From positions 1 through 47,299 of the forward strand of contig JAKFUG010000050.1 in assembly GCA_021732785.1 (NCBI GenBank): a stretch of DNA of 47,299 bases, given 5' to 3'. The stretch is from Planctomycetaceae bacterium. GTDB lineage: Bacteria; Planctomycetota; Planctomycetia; Planctomycetales; Planctomycetaceae. Made by a program: the position numbers and the translations under genes. Of the stretch, positions 27,684 to 37,663 are shown piece by piece (position 1 is the stretch's first letter; each line of letters starts with the position of its first letter). The notes under the pieces are model-generated. The model had not been told where the DNA came from. It searched no databases and worked only from the letters and a program-made list of their open reading frames with translations.

Positions 27684-27738
27684 CGACGAATCAGCGCCCG
27701 ACAACCGGGATCAACATCTCGCAGAAAACGAGGGAACC

Positions 27739-30700
27739 ATGATGCTGTCTCCCCAAACGCTGGTGCTGCCTGCGGCAATGGACACGCGCTTGCGCCAAAT
27801 CCGTCGCCGTCAGTGGCTGTTTGGCTGGCTTCAGGCCGGTGCCCTGGCTGCGTCGGTCTTTCTCCTCGCGCTCATGGCGGCCTTGATCATCGATTGGCAA
27901 GGGACGCTGCGCGACACCCGCTTCCGCGTCGCGCTCACCGGCGGCACCTTTGTCCTCGCGGGATGGGTTGCCGCCGCCACGCTGTGGTGGCGACTTCGTC
28001 CACTCCTGAAAACGACATGGGCGGCAAACCGGGTGGATGCGGCGATCCCGCAATTGGAAGAACGCTGGACCACCGTCGTCGCGATGACGTCGACCAAGCC
28101 GTCGCCGACGACCGCGACGGCACGGGCGATGTTGCAGCAGGTCGTTCATGAAGCCGCCGCGATGGGGCGACTGGTCCATCCCCAGACGGTTGCACGTCCG
28201 GAGTCGTCGTTCCGATCACTGATGGCGCTGGCTGTCTGTATCGTGTTGCTGTGGGGATTTCTGAGTCTCGATTGGCCCCAAACCTCGGTCCTGCTGCGAC
28301 GCTTCTGGCAGCCCACCGCCGACATCACCGCAACGCAACTGGTGAGTGAAACGAAGGACGTCGTGATTCCGCGCGGTGAGTTCGTCGATCTCAAGACGAC
28401 TCTGACGGGGGTTCCGCGATCTCAGGCTTTGCTGTTCCTCCAGCGCGATGGAGCGTCGATCGAAACGGTTCCCATGACCCGCAATCCAAACGACGTGTCA
28501 CAATTTGCACATCGTCTGCGGGTCGAGGAAACATTCCAGTATCAAATGCAAGCAGGCGATGGCAGCACCGCCTGGCTTACCGTGCGTGCGGTCGATCTGC
28601 CGGCGCTTGCGGAAGTGCAATTCACGGTCGATCCCCCGACGTATGTCACCCGGCCGCGGTTGGAAAAGACGCAGATTCCCGGCCGCATCAAGGTGCTGCA
28701 AGGGAGCCGTCTGTCTTTGCGGATGCGGCCGACAACGCCGCTCGCGCGTTGCGAACTGGCACTCACCGACAACGCGGATGACGCAAAGAAAAACATTGTC
28801 TCGCTGAAAGCCAATGCCCAGGGCTGGTACCACTTCCAAACCATTCTGGAAGCGGATCTCACACTGGTGCCGCACTTGTGGGACGAACATGGCCTGACCA
28901 ACGAGGACGCCCCCGTCTGCCGGATTCAGGTGATTCCCGATCAAGCCCCCGTGGCTCGCATTCTCGGCTCCAACGCCGAAGCGGCCGTCGCGAACGATGA
29001 TGTGTTGAAGATCGAATTCGAAGCGCACGATGACCAGGGCATCGCAGCGGCTCAACTCGTGGTGTACGACGAATCGGGCGTGGAGAACGGGGAACCGCCG
29101 CGGATTCTGCACATTCAGGACATTCCGCTGGGGAACCAGGAATTGCAGAAGCATGTCCTGGCTTCGTTGGAGTTGGATCTGAAGCAGTTCCATCTCGATA
29201 CCGGCAGTCAGATCAGCTACGCGATTCGGGTGATGGATAATCGGATGCTCAAACTCGATCCGCATCGACACGCGCCGCCGCTGCTGTCCGACCGTGATGA
29301 CGACCCGGCGACGGATTCCACGGAATCACCATTGAATGGGCGACAGCCAGGCAAAAATTCACCCAACGGAAAACCGCCGAGCCGTGGCGACAAGATGATG
29401 CGCGACATGATCGGCAAGGACGACGATCCTGACAACGGTGATGATGCCAGTCGCGTTGCCAGGAACGATAACTCCAACACGACCTCCGCAAAGCGCCGCA
29501 ACACTCCCCAAGCGGGCGATCCGAAGTCGGACGCAATGAACGCGTCGGAACAAGACGGGAAAGATGGCCCGACAAACGACATCGCGGCGACTGGTGATGA
29601 GGGCCTGAATCCTGTTGACGGCGAGACGGACGTGGTCTCCGCGTTGTTCCCCGAGAATGTCCCGTCGACCGTCGCAACCCATTCCGATCCCCGCCGCAGC
29701 ACGAAAACGCCCGATGACCCGCCACGCATGACCCCATCGAAACGCACCGACGGGACCGCGGAATCGGCCACGGCACCGATTGCCGTCCGGCCGGTTCCGA
29801 AGAATGCCGACGGAACTCCGATGACGACAGCGGATGCGAAAGATTTTCCGAAACCAGAGGACACCCAAAACGCCGCCGTGGGGCAGTCGCGCCCGGGATC
29901 ACCACTCGATGATCCGTCGGTCCTGCCCTCGAAGAACAAATCGTCGCGCGGCAAGCAGGCTCCAAAAGGCGATGACGCGGAAAATCTCGTGAACATCGTG
30001 GTTGCCGATTCAGCGAAAGAGTCCGATACGGCTTCCAAAGACGAAGTTCCCGGTAATGACACGACATCATCCACCGGTGACGCAATGTCGTCGGAAAAGG
30101 AGAAGCCAACGTTTCGCATGACGATGATCGATGGCCAGCAGGATACGGAAACCACGCGCCGCCGAATTCGCATCACCGAGCGCATGGCAGCCGTCGCCGT
30201 CTCCAAAGAACGACAGGCCGCGGCGCTGAATGTGCGCGAACAGGTGGTGGAGATCGATCGCCGATTGGGTGCCATTGAAACCGGCCTGGCACTCGTCGTG
30301 GACCGTCAGATCCCCGATGCCGATCGCCCGCAGCACTTGCAGCAACTCGACCAGCGGCTCGGCGAAACAGAAAAACTCATCACGAATTTGCGCTCTGAAA
30401 CTCGCGAGGGACAATTTGCGTTCGTCGGTTTGCAGATGGTCGACATCGGCCGAACCCAGATTACCCCGGCGCGCGAACGGGTCTTCATCGCACAGCGGGA
30501 AACCGATGTCGGGACCGATCGCAATTCGACGCTCGCATTGCAGGCGGTACTGCGCGCCCGGGAACTGCTGACGGCATTACTCGCGCGCTACGACCGCGTG
30601 GCTCAGGATCGCAAGTTGGCCGATGGGCTCGAACAAAGCGCGAAGATGTACGAAATCTATATCGAAAAAGCGCAGACGCTGATGCGCGAGGCCCGTCAGG

Positions 30701-32418
30701 CCCGGAATCCACTCGAACGCAAAATGGAAATCGTGGAACTCGAACAGGATTATCTCGACCGTGTTGCCGAAGTGGCGACGCTCCGACGGGAGATGCTGGC
30801 CGAGTTCGCCCGGGTGTTGGGCGATGACCCGCGGCTGCTGTCACGCTACCTGCAACTTTCGAAAAACCGACGGGCGTCGCTGCGCGATCAGCTTTCACAA
30901 ATCGCCGAACGGCAGACCGAAGTCGCCGAGGAAATCCGCGGTTGGCTGCAAGTTCAGGAAGGACAGCGCGACGACTTGTTCAACGTGCTGGTTGAAGCCC
31001 GCCTGCAACTCGCCACACCCCTGGCGAAAGATGCTGCCGAACTGGCAGAACACATCGAAAAGCAGTTGCCGCTGATCCTCGAACCGATTCAGGGAACGTC
31101 GGCCCGACTGGTCAAAGCGGCCCAGGAACTCACGTCCACGGCGCGCGACATCGCGCTCGATGTCCGTCGTCAGTTGCGTGACCCCGACGCCGAGATTCCC
31201 TGGCAAGCCCGCGCGAAACAGCTCAGCGGGTTCTGCCAGGAACTGGAAATCGCTTTGGACGAATTGAACTTTGAGCACGAACGACAGACGGAAGTCGTGG
31301 AATATGTCACCACGCGCTTATTGGAAACGCGCGTGGTTGCCGACCATGCCGCGCGATGGGACTGGCTGATGGAGGCGCTGGCACAAAAACGGTTCGCGTC
31401 GATGGCGGAACTCGACCAGCAGCAAATCGCCCTCACCACCGAACTGCTGCGAGTCGACATGCTCGGAATCGAAGCGGGGTTGCAAACGGAATTCACGCAA
31501 CAGGGGGGAGCGACCGTTCCCGCGGAAGTGCTGGAACTCGTCCGGCAACTGCACACGGTCATGGAGGCCGCCACGTTCAATCAGACGTCCGCAACGTTCC
31601 TGTTTTCGCAGGATCGCATGGAAGACGCCGCGGCACAGCAAACGAAAGCGTGCGACCAACTGGAACAGGGCGAAAAACTGTTTGACGACATCCGTCGCAA
31701 AGTCGTCGCGGCGCTCGATGAACTCCCGCCCCGCCCCCTTAACATTGCCGACCTGCGCGACCCCACGCTCGACGAATTTCTGGCCGGTCTGGAGCGCGAG
31801 CCGAATATCGAAGCGCAGCTCGGCTTGCCGAATCGGCGGCGGAACTTGCGGGTCATTGCCGACGAAATGGAATGGCAGGAAAACGGTGCCGGGATGATGG
31901 GTCGGGCTGCCGAGGAGGCCCAGCAACGCGCCATGGAAACCGAGCAGCAGTCCGATGGAAAATCGTTGCCACCGCCGCAAGCGGCAGAGCGCGAGATGAC
32001 CGCCGAAGAACGGCAGGAGCGTGCCGCAGTCGAACAACAACAGCAGGATCTCGCGAAGACGCTGACCGAAATGCAGCAACGCGCCGCCGACCCCGCCACA
32101 TCACCGGAAGAGAAGGAACGGCTCGAAAGTCTTGTTCAAAGCTTGCAACAGTTCGCCGAGCAATCCCGCCGTGGCCGCGTTCCGCCCAACCTGTGGAACC
32201 AGATTGCCCAGTCCGATCAGGCTAAAGCGGCCCTCGCGGCCATCGCAGCGGGGAAAAAGATTCCCGATCAGCAGTGGAACAAGTTGATGTCGTCCCTGGA
32301 CGATGGCCTGCTGCAAGTCGGCGGACGGACACCTCCCGCCGAATACCGCCGCGCGATCGAACAGTATCAGAACCGTCTCCGCCGCATGCTGGATGGGGCT
32401 GGTTCCAACAAGGATTGA
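27739..32418 (+). CDS. 1559-residue membrane coiled-coil protein (DUF4175-like), disordered centre
   Basis: The start is the first of two adjacent ATGs after GAGGGA. Three hydrophobic helices lie in the first ~180 residues (WLQAGALAASVFLLALMAALII; FVLAGWVAAATLWW; LMALAVCIVLLWGFLSL). A beta-rich extracytoplasmic segment follows (~182-508), then ~280 residues rich in D, S, T, N, G and P with no predictable fold. From ~800 to the end there are long heptad-like helices rich in E, Q, R and L (VEIDRRLGAIETGLALV and similar). The last part is very rich in Gln/Glu/Ala (AVEQQQQDLAKTLTEMQQR). Large proteins of this layout follow MoxR/vWA genes in planctomycetes, and the N-terminal half resembles DUF4175-type proteins by pattern. 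It could be a scaffold for the vWA partners. No enzymatic motif is seen. Confidence 0.8.
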   Translation: MMLSPQTLVLPAAMDTRLRQIRRRQWLFGWLQAGALAASVFLLALMAALIIDWQGTLRDTRFRVALTGGTFVLAGWVAAATLWWRLRPLLKTTWAANRVDAAIPQLEERWTTVVAMTSTKPSPTTATARAMLQQVVHEAAAMGRLVHPQTVARPESSFRSLMALAVCIVLLWGFLSLDWPQTSVLLRRFWQPTADITATQLVSETKDVVIPRGEFVDLKTTLTGVPRSQALLFLQRDGASIETVPMTRNPNDVSQFAHRLRVEETFQYQMQAGDGSTAWLTVRAVDLPALAEVQFTVDPPTYVTRPRLEKTQIPGRIKVLQGSRLSLRMRPTTPLARCELALTDNADDAKKNIVSLKANAQGWYHFQTILEADLTLVPHLWDEHGLTNEDAPVCRIQVIPDQAPVARILGSNAEAAVANDDVLKIEFEAHDDQGIAAAQLVVYDESGVENGEPPRILHIQDIPLGNQELQKHVLASLELDLKQFHLDTGSQISYAIRVMDNRMLKLDPHRHAPPLLSDRDDDPATDSTESPLNGRQPGKNSPNGKPPSRGDKMMRDMIGKDDDPDNGDDASRVARNDNSNTTSAKRRNTPQAGDPKSDAMNASEQDGKDGPTNDIAATGDEGLNPVDGETDVVSALFPENVPSTVATHSDPRRSTKTPDDPPRMTPSKRTDGTAESATAPIAVRPVPKNADGTPMTTADAKDFPKPEDTQNAAVGQSRPGSPLDDPSVLPSKNKSSRGKQAPKGDDAENLVNIVVADSAKESDTASKDEVPGNDTTSSTGDAMSSEKEKPTFRMTMIDGQQDTETTRRRIRITERMAAVAVSKERQAAALNVREQVVEIDRRLGAIETGLALVVDRQIPDADRPQHLQQLDQRLGETEKLITNLRSETREGQFAFVGLQMVDIGRTQITPARERVFIAQRETDVGTDRNSTLALQAVLRARELLTALLARYDRVAQDRKLADGLEQSAKMYEIYIEKAQTLMREARQARNPLERKMEIVELEQDYLDRVAEVATLRREMLAEFARVLGDDPRLLSRYLQLSKNRRASLRDQLSQIAERQTEVAEEIRGWLQVQEGQRDDLFNVLVEARLQLATPLAKDAAELAEHIEKQLPLILEPIQGTSARLVKAAQELTSTARDIALDVRRQLRDPDAEIPWQARAKQLSGFCQELEIALDELNFEHERQTEVVEYVTTRLLETRVVADHAARWDWLMEALAQKRFASMAELDQQQIALTTELLRVDMLGIEAGLQTEFTQQGGATVPAEVLELVRQLHTVMEAATFNQTSATFLFSQDRMEDAAAQQTKACDQLEQGEKLFDDIRRKVVAALDELPPRPLNIADLRDPTLDEFLAGLEREPNIEAQLGLPNRRRNLRVIADEMEWQENGAGMMGRAAEEAQQRAMETEQQSDGKSLPPPQAAEREMTAEERQERAAVEQQQQDLAKTLTEMQQRAADPATSPEEKERLESLVQSLQQFAEQSRRGRVPPNLWNQIAQSDQAKAALAAIAAGKKIPDQQWNKLMSSLDDGLLQVGGRTPPAEYRRAIEQYQNRLRRMLDGAGSNKD

Positions 32419-32425
32419 GATCACG

Positions 32426-33595
32426 ATGGTTGGTTATCGCAACGGACTCGCGCCGGCCCTGCTCGTCATGATCTTGCCCCTGGTGCCAGCCATCGCGCAG
32501 GACAAGTCGGCGATTGCCAGGACATCGGACCTGAGCGCGGCCCTGCCTGCTGCCGAATGGCGGAAGGTCGAATCGTCCGTCGACCGTGGGCTGGAATGGC
32601 TGGCGAAACATCAACAAGTTGACGGCAGTTTCCCCAGTGCCGATGCCGCCCAACCGGCGGTGACGTCGCTGGCCGTAATGGCGTTTCTGTCCCGCGGTCA
32701 CCTGCCGGAATCGGGGCGATACGGTTCGCAACTTGCCAAAGCGATTGATTTCGTCCTGTCGACACAACGCAGCCGCGGTTACTTCTCTCTGCTGCCGGTC
32801 AACCCGCCGGCAACGCATCTCACCCCCGGGCAAACGGTTCACTACAACCATGCCATCGCCGGGTTGATGCTCGGCGAAGTCTACGGCATGACCACCGGCG
32901 AACGGTCGCACCAAATCGAAGCCGCCCTCAACAAAGCGCTCGTTTATCACCGGGAAGTGCAAACGTGGGAAAAGGCCGTCCCCAGCGATCATGGCGGCTG
33001 GCGGTACGGTTATCCCGAAGTCAAATCCACCTCGTCGGACATGTCGGTCACCGGGTGGGCGTTGATGTTCCTGCGCTCGGCCCGCAATGCCGAGTTCAAT
33101 GTGCCGAGTCAATACTTCGACGAAGGTTTGGCGTATGTCGAACGCTGTTATGAACCGGACACCAAACAGCACGACAAAGGGGTCTTCCGTTATCGACCGA
33201 TGGCCTCCGCTGGTCCCGATGAAACGCCGAGCCTGTCGTTGGCGAACACATCCTCCGCGATGCTCACGCTCATCCTCGGCGGCCGTCACGATCAACCCGG
33301 CGTGGCCGCGGGCGTCCGGTGGCTCCGGTCCCGCGCGTATCCCAGCCCGTGGCAGTCGAGCTATTATTACCTCTCGACGTACTACAGCAGCCAGGCCGTC
33401 TCTCAGGTGGGCGGCGAAACCTGGAACGAAATCTTCCCGCAGATTTCCCGCCAACTGCTCGCCGAGCAGGACGCCGATGGTGCGTGGTCCAAAGCCGTCG
33501 ACAACGAACGAAAGTTCGGCCCCGGTTACGCCACGTCACTCGCCATCCTGGCCCTCACTCCGGCGTATCAACTGCTGCCAATTTACCAACGGTAG
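32426..33595 (+). CDS. Secreted prenyltransferase/squalene-cyclase-like alpha-toroid repeat protein
   Basis: This 389-residue exported protein has the leader GLAPALLVMILPLVPAIAQD. Its repeats of ~45-50 residues resemble the QW-type repeats of terpene cyclases and prenyltransferase beta subunits: GLEWLAKHQQVDGSFPSADA, GGWRYGYPEVKSTSSDMSVTGWALMFLRS, DKGVFRYRP and AEQDADGAWSKAVDN. The DxDD catalytic motif of squalene-hopene cyclases is absent, so it is probably a binding or scaffold protein rather than a cyclase. ATG 32426 lies 7 bases after the preceding stop and gives a clean signal peptide. It is the last gene of the long plus-strand run; the inverted repeat at 33618-33704 follows. Confidence 0.82.
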   Translation: MVGYRNGLAPALLVMILPLVPAIAQDKSAIARTSDLSAALPAAEWRKVESSVDRGLEWLAKHQQVDGSFPSADAAQPAVTSLAVMAFLSRGHLPESGRYGSQLAKAIDFVLSTQRSRGYFSLLPVNPPATHLTPGQTVHYNHAIAGLMLGEVYGMTTGERSHQIEAALNKALVYHREVQTWEKAVPSDHGGWRYGYPEVKSTSSDMSVTGWALMFLRSARNAEFNVPSQYFDEGLAYVERCYEPDTKQHDKGVFRYRPMASAGPDETPSLSLANTSSAMLTLILGGRHDQPGVAAGVRWLRSRAYPSPWQSSYYYLSTYYSSQAVSQVGGETWNEIFPQISRQLLAEQDADGAWSKAVDNERKFGPGYATSLAILALTPAYQLLPIYQR

Positions 33596-33617
33596 AACGC
33601 GCAATCAGCGAACGCGA

Positions 33618-33704
33618 GTGTGCCACTGGCTCCGCCAGTGTCTTCGTATCGGCAAGCGAATGCGTCAATCAAAGCGAAAGACACTGACAGAGCCAGTGGC
33701 ACAC
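33618..33704. repeat. Intergenic long inverted repeat, family A copy 1 (possible bidirectional terminator)
   Basis: Arm 33618-33644 (GTGTGCCACTGGCTCCGCC... TCTT) is the reverse complement of 33678-33704 over 27 bases with two mismatches; the loop is 33 bases. The element lies between two convergent genes (stops at 33595 and 33718), so it could end transcription from both sides, although no T-run is present. A second copy of the same sequence is at 45201-45272. Confidence 0.9.
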
Positions 33705-33717
33705 ACCGCGGAGAGCG

Positions 33718-36700
33718 TCATTTTGAGGTTGGCTTTTCATTTTTGACCGGTGCCCGCAGGAACGCGATCAGGTCCGCCATGCTGTCGGGTGACACCGTGG
33801 TTTCAATGCCTTCGGGCATGACCGACGCTGCGGAACCGGAAAGACTTTCGATGTCGCGGCGGAAGATGGTTTCAGTCGTCCCATCCGGGCGTTTCATCCT
33901 CACACTGACGGGACCATCATCGACAATCAAACCAAACAGGACGCGGCCTTCGGTGGTCTCCAGCGTGTAACCAATGTACGCCGGGACCACTTCACGGCTG
34001 GGGTCGAGAATGTTGATGAGCAGTTGCTCGGGATGCCAGGCGCGAATGGTGGCGAGGTTCGGGCCGACGTCCTTCGTTCCCAAATCACCGAGCCGATGGC
34101 ACGTCACGCAGGACTTTTCGAAAACGGCTTTCCCACGAAGCACGTCGCCGGTCAGTTCGAGCGCGGGCTTGTATTTCTCGATAACCGCTTTGCGCGGCCC
34201 CGGTGCCGAGGCGCTGAAATGCTTTGCCGCGAGTTCTTTGACCTTGGGGTCGGTATTCAACGTCAGCAATCGACGCTGTGCAAAGGGAACTTGACTGGCG
34301 GGCAGCAGACCGTTGTCGATCGCCTGCAACAACGGCAAAGCCCGGATACGAACGGCCAGCATGGCATTTACCACGTCTTCCCGTACGGCCGGGGTCTGAG
34401 TGCGCCAGTGGGCCAATAACAAGGTCGCCACGTCGGCATCGGTGAAGCCGGACAACACCGCCACTGCGGCCCGCTGAACCTCCTGCGGTTCACTCGGCTC
34501 CAGCAATTTCCCGAGCAACTCACGATGCCGCTCGAATTCGTCATAGCCGAGCAATGAAATCGCTGTCACGCGGACGGCGGGGTTCTGCGCGATATCCCCC
34601 GCAGTTTCGGCCGAGCGATCGAGAAGCGAGCTGACCACCTTGGCAGCATCTCCGGTGAACGGCGCGGCGCGAAGACTTTTACCAGAGCGTTTGAGTCCGT
34701 CGCCGATCCCTTTCATCACATCGACCAGGACACCGCTCGCAACGTCGGTCTTGTGGAATGAGGCCAGCACGCGTTCCATCTCGGCGGTTTGCCCGCGCAC
34801 ACCGACAATCCCCGCCAGTTCCCGCAGCATCGGTCCGGAAGCAGGATTGGCAACGAACTCGCGATTCGCCAGCAACCGGCTGAGCAACGGATCGCTGCTC
34901 TCGGCGACGGAACTCAACACCGCCGTCCGCACCCACGGATCCGCGGCGTCACGACGGGCAATCGTCGTCAGGGCATCAAGGACCGTCACAGAAGGGAACT
35001 CACCCAGTGTCAGTGCCGTTTGGAACCGCACACGAATCGAGGGATCATCCGCGCGGACCAAAAGCGCATCGAGAAGATTCGCATCGGCCTTGAATTGCTC
35101 CGCCAACCGCACGGCATGTTCCCGCACTTCGGCTTGTCGGTCGAACAGACCGAACAATACATCCTGCGACTCAAGTGCTCCCAGTCCGTGCAGTGTCCAT
35201 AAGGCATGCACCTGACCTTGCGCGGAAGCCGTGTTTCGCAACATCGCGCGGACCAGAGGCGCGGCCGTTTTGTCCTGCCGTTCAAACAACAGCCGTTGTG
35301 CCGTTTCGCGCCACCATGCGTTCGGATTTGCCAATTCGGCAACGAGTTCTGGCACGGTCGCACTGCCGAGCCGCGGCGGCGCGGCAAGCTCAAATTCCGG
35401 CGGCGTCAAACGCCAGATGCGGCCCCGATCGCGGCCCGATTCGAGATCGACCGCGGCGTGGATATCGTCGGGAATGCTCCACGGATGTTCGATGTTTTCG
35501 CGGTACATGTCGACCACATGCAGCGTGCCATCGGGGGCATTCACAAAGTTGACGGGACGAAACCAGTTGTCGGTCGAAGCCGCCATTTCCACCGGGCCGT
35601 CCACGCGTGCGGCTTTGAACGTGACGCCATCGGGGGTGAGTTGCAGGCGATAAAACAGATTCGCGGAGCTTTCACAAACGAAGACATTGCCGCGGTACTT
35701 TTCGGGATACGCCGTCCCACGGTAACTCGTCACGCCGCTGGAGGACGTGACGACCCCGGCACCGACAAGTTCACTCCGCGGCATGGCGATGTCTCGCTCC
35801 CCGGCCCAGCGCTTGGCACGAATCTCACGCCATTCCTCCGGTGGTGAAATGCGGTAGACCGGCAATTGATCGCCCGCTTCCGCCATGTCATGAATCGGGC
35901 TGCGCGCGGCGAGATAATTGTTCCGCGCGAGATAGCGGATCGGCAGGACAATGTGTTGCGCCGGATTGCGGATGTTGCACAGGAAGCGATTGCCCCAATC
36001 GTCAAACGAGCCGCCAAACCGCGCCCCGCCGGACAGCAACTCCATCTCGCCGGTCGCGGGATCGATGCGGAAATCGTTGCGGGACAGCACCGCAGGTTTC
36101 GCATCCGGTTGGTCGCCGGGACGGATTTGCCCCCCGTTGGTGCCGCCAGCGCCGTGAATGTGGTTGTCGAGTCCCCACACCAGGTTGTTCATCACGGCTT
36201 GCACATTCAGCTTGCGGAAGCCGGTAAAAACCTTGCGGCGTTCATCGGCCTGGCCATCGCCGTCGTGATCTTTGAGGTACCAGATGTCCGGCGTCGCAGC
36301 GACGAAGACGCCCCCTTTCCAGCAGGCCACGCCCGTCGGCCAGGACATCCCTTCGGCGAAGATGGTGCTCTTGTCGAACACGCCGTCGCCGTCGATGTCG
36401 TCCAGCAGGCGAATGCGGCCGATCGGTTCGTCGGTGGGGTTCTCCTGATTCGGCTTGTGCTTCGCCTTGTTGGTGTAGGGGTAATCGCGCATCTCGCAGA
36501 CATACGCGCGGCCGTTTTCGTCGTAGGTCATCGCCACGGGGCTGGAAACGAACGGCTCGGCCACGAGCAACTCCATCCGGAAGCCATCGAGCACCCGAAA
36601 CGTCGCCGCCGCTTCAGCGGGCGCGGTCGGCGGCACGCGCGGCAACATGGTTTTGACGGCGTTCTGATCGGGCGCGTCGAAGATCGTTTTCGGTTCCGCC

Positions 36701-36765
36701 GCCAAAGCCGCATTCACGACGACGGTCAGCGCAACGCCGATTTTGAACGATTCAGACCAATCCAT
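33718..36765 (-). CDS. PVC-type cytochrome c HEAT-repeat membrane-bound dehydrogenase
   Basis: This 1015-residue exported protein has three parts. The N-terminal ~400-residue beta-propeller of the PVC-dehydrogenase type begins FRVLDGFRMELLVAEPFVSSPVAM and includes RIRLLDDIDGDGVFDKSTIFAEGMSWPTG and HVVDMYRENIEHPWSIP. HEAT-like helical repeats (~470-830) follow. The C-terminal cytochrome c domain has heme motif C886-V-T-C889-H890, with likely distal Met in SASVMPEGIE. The start is ATG 36765, with CAGGAA upstream and leader IGVALTVVVNAALAAE. Family members are assumed to oxidise sugars or related alcohols, but no substrate is proven. It follows two amidohydrolase-fold genes in the same direction (25 bases), which suggests one catabolic operon. 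Confidence 0.93.
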   Translation of the reverse strand: MDWSESFKIGVALTVVVNAALAAEPKTIFDAPDQNAVKTMLPRVPPTAPAEAAATFRVLDGFRMELLVAEPFVSSPVAMTYDENGRAYVCEMRDYPYTNKAKHKPNQENPTDEPIGRIRLLDDIDGDGVFDKSTIFAEGMSWPTGVACWKGGVFVAATPDIWYLKDHDGDGQADERRKVFTGFRKLNVQAVMNNLVWGLDNHIHGAGGTNGGQIRPGDQPDAKPAVLSRNDFRIDPATGEMELLSGGARFGGSFDDWGNRFLCNIRNPAQHIVLPIRYLARNNYLAARSPIHDMAEAGDQLPVYRISPPEEWREIRAKRWAGERDIAMPRSELVGAGVVTSSSGVTSYRGTAYPEKYRGNVFVCESSANLFYRLQLTPDGVTFKAARVDGPVEMAASTDNWFRPVNFVNAPDGTLHVVDMYRENIEHPWSIPDDIHAAVDLESGRDRGRIWRLTPPEFELAAPPRLGSATVPELVAELANPNAWWRETAQRLLFERQDKTAAPLVRAMLRNTASAQGQVHALWTLHGLGALESQDVLFGLFDRQAEVREHAVRLAEQFKADANLLDALLVRADDPSIRVRFQTALTLGEFPSVTVLDALTTIARRDAADPWVRTAVLSSVAESSDPLLSRLLANREFVANPASGPMLRELAGIVGVRGQTAEMERVLASFHKTDVASGVLVDVMKGIGDGLKRSGKSLRAAPFTGDAAKVVSSLLDRSAETAGDIAQNPAVRVTAISLLGYDEFERHRELLGKLLEPSEPQEVQRAAVAVLSGFTDADVATLLLAHWRTQTPAVREDVVNAMLAVRIRALPLLQAIDNGLLPASQVPFAQRRLLTLNTDPKVKELAAKHFSASAPGPRKAVIEKYKPALELTGDVLRGKAVFEKSCVTCHRLGDLGTKDVGPNLATIRAWHPEQLLINILDPSREVVPAYIGYTLETTEGRVLFGLIVDDGPVSVRMKRPDGTTETIFRRDIESLSGSAASVMPEGIETTVSPDSMADLIAFLRAPVKNEKPTSK

Positions 36766-36790
36766 TCGCAATTCCTGTGGAAGGCGTCGA

Positions 36791-37663
36791 TCACGACATG
36801 ACGGCACGAGAGAATTTCAAAGCATTCTGCGTGCGGACAGCCCGGCGTTGCGCTTCACCGAGTGCCGATTCACCTAACTTCAATTGGGCCGATTCAAAGT
36901 AAAAGAACGGAGCGTGCGAGCCGAAGCAGAGGCAATCCAGCGGAAATTTTTCCAACAGGTTGGCAATCCCGGCGACACCTTCGAGCATCGCGATCTCAAA
37001 GCGAACGCCGGACGCGGCCAGTTTCAACACCGGCTCGCCTTTCATCGTGCGGAAAGCGTTCAACAATTGGACGCGAGCACCGGGGGTGGTCTTCAGCACA
37101 TCGAGCAACGGAGTCGTATCGGTCGGTGGGACATTCACCAGTGGATGAATCGTTCGTTCTTCTTCCATGATGACGGCGATCTGTACGAACAACCCGCGCT
37201 CGGTGGCCACACCCAGGAGTTGCTTGAAAACAGGATCGCTTAATTTGTAGCCGTGATAATTCGGATGCAACCGAATTCCCGGCATGTGATGCACTTCCAC
37301 ACAACGCCGCAGATCTTCTTCCCAACCGGGCAGCATCGGATTGATCGCACCGACCGGAACCAGCATTGTCTTCTGCTTTGCACATTCCTCAGCCAGACGG
37401 ACGTTGACGCTGGAAATGTCTTTGTGCAGCAACGCCTCAAAACTACCGGCCCACGCCTGGGTCACATTGTAAGTGCGGAGTTTTTCCGTCAATGCCGCCG
37501 TCGTCGACAGCACTTCCTGACGAAACGGCCATGCACCCAAGGAGACGTTCGTATCAATCAGCACGTCGGCAATGGTGTCCGCACCGATGACGGAATTCGC
37601 GGCGAGTGCCACCGCGGCACCGGCCATCGTTGTCTGTAGAAATTCGCGGCGAGACACAGTCAT
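36791..37663 (-). CDS. Tat-exported amidohydrolase-fold protein lacking metal ligands
   Basis: This 290-residue TIM-barrel protein of the amidohydrolase 2 group has a Tat-type leader SRREFLQTTMAGAAVALAANSVIG. The expected metal ligands are not there. The strand 1 His-x-His is replaced in VLIDTNVSLGAWPF. The strand with the next His reads GLFVQIAVIMEEERT. The strand 8 Asp is His in LCFGSHAPFFYFES. GIRLHPNYHGYKL, a conserved substrate-side segment, remains. The protein may therefore be metal-free, use different chemistry, or serve as a non-catalytic partner of the intact paralogue encoded just upstream, whose stop overlaps this start by 4 bases. The assignment to the fold is firm; the inactivity is inferred. 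Confidence 0.85.
   Translation of the reverse strand: MTVSRREFLQTTMAGAAVALAANSVIGADTIADVLIDTNVSLGAWPFRQEVLSTTAALTEKLRTYNVTQAWAGSFEALLHKDISSVNVRLAEECAKQKTMLVPVGAINPMLPGWEEDLRRCVEVHHMPGIRLHPNYHGYKLSDPVFKQLLGVATERGLFVQIAVIMEEERTIHPLVNVPPTDTTPLLDVLKTTPGARVQLLNAFRTMKGEPVLKLAASGVRFEIAMLEGVAGIANLLEKFPLDCLCFGSHAPFFYFESAQLKLGESALGEAQRRAVRTQNALKFSRAVMS

Noticed and set aside
29217-30275. 352-codon minus-strand open frame opposite the disordered centre of the giant protein
   Set aside because: It arises from the low-complexity composition of the real gene. The product is a Ser/Gly-rich sequence without motif or start signal.
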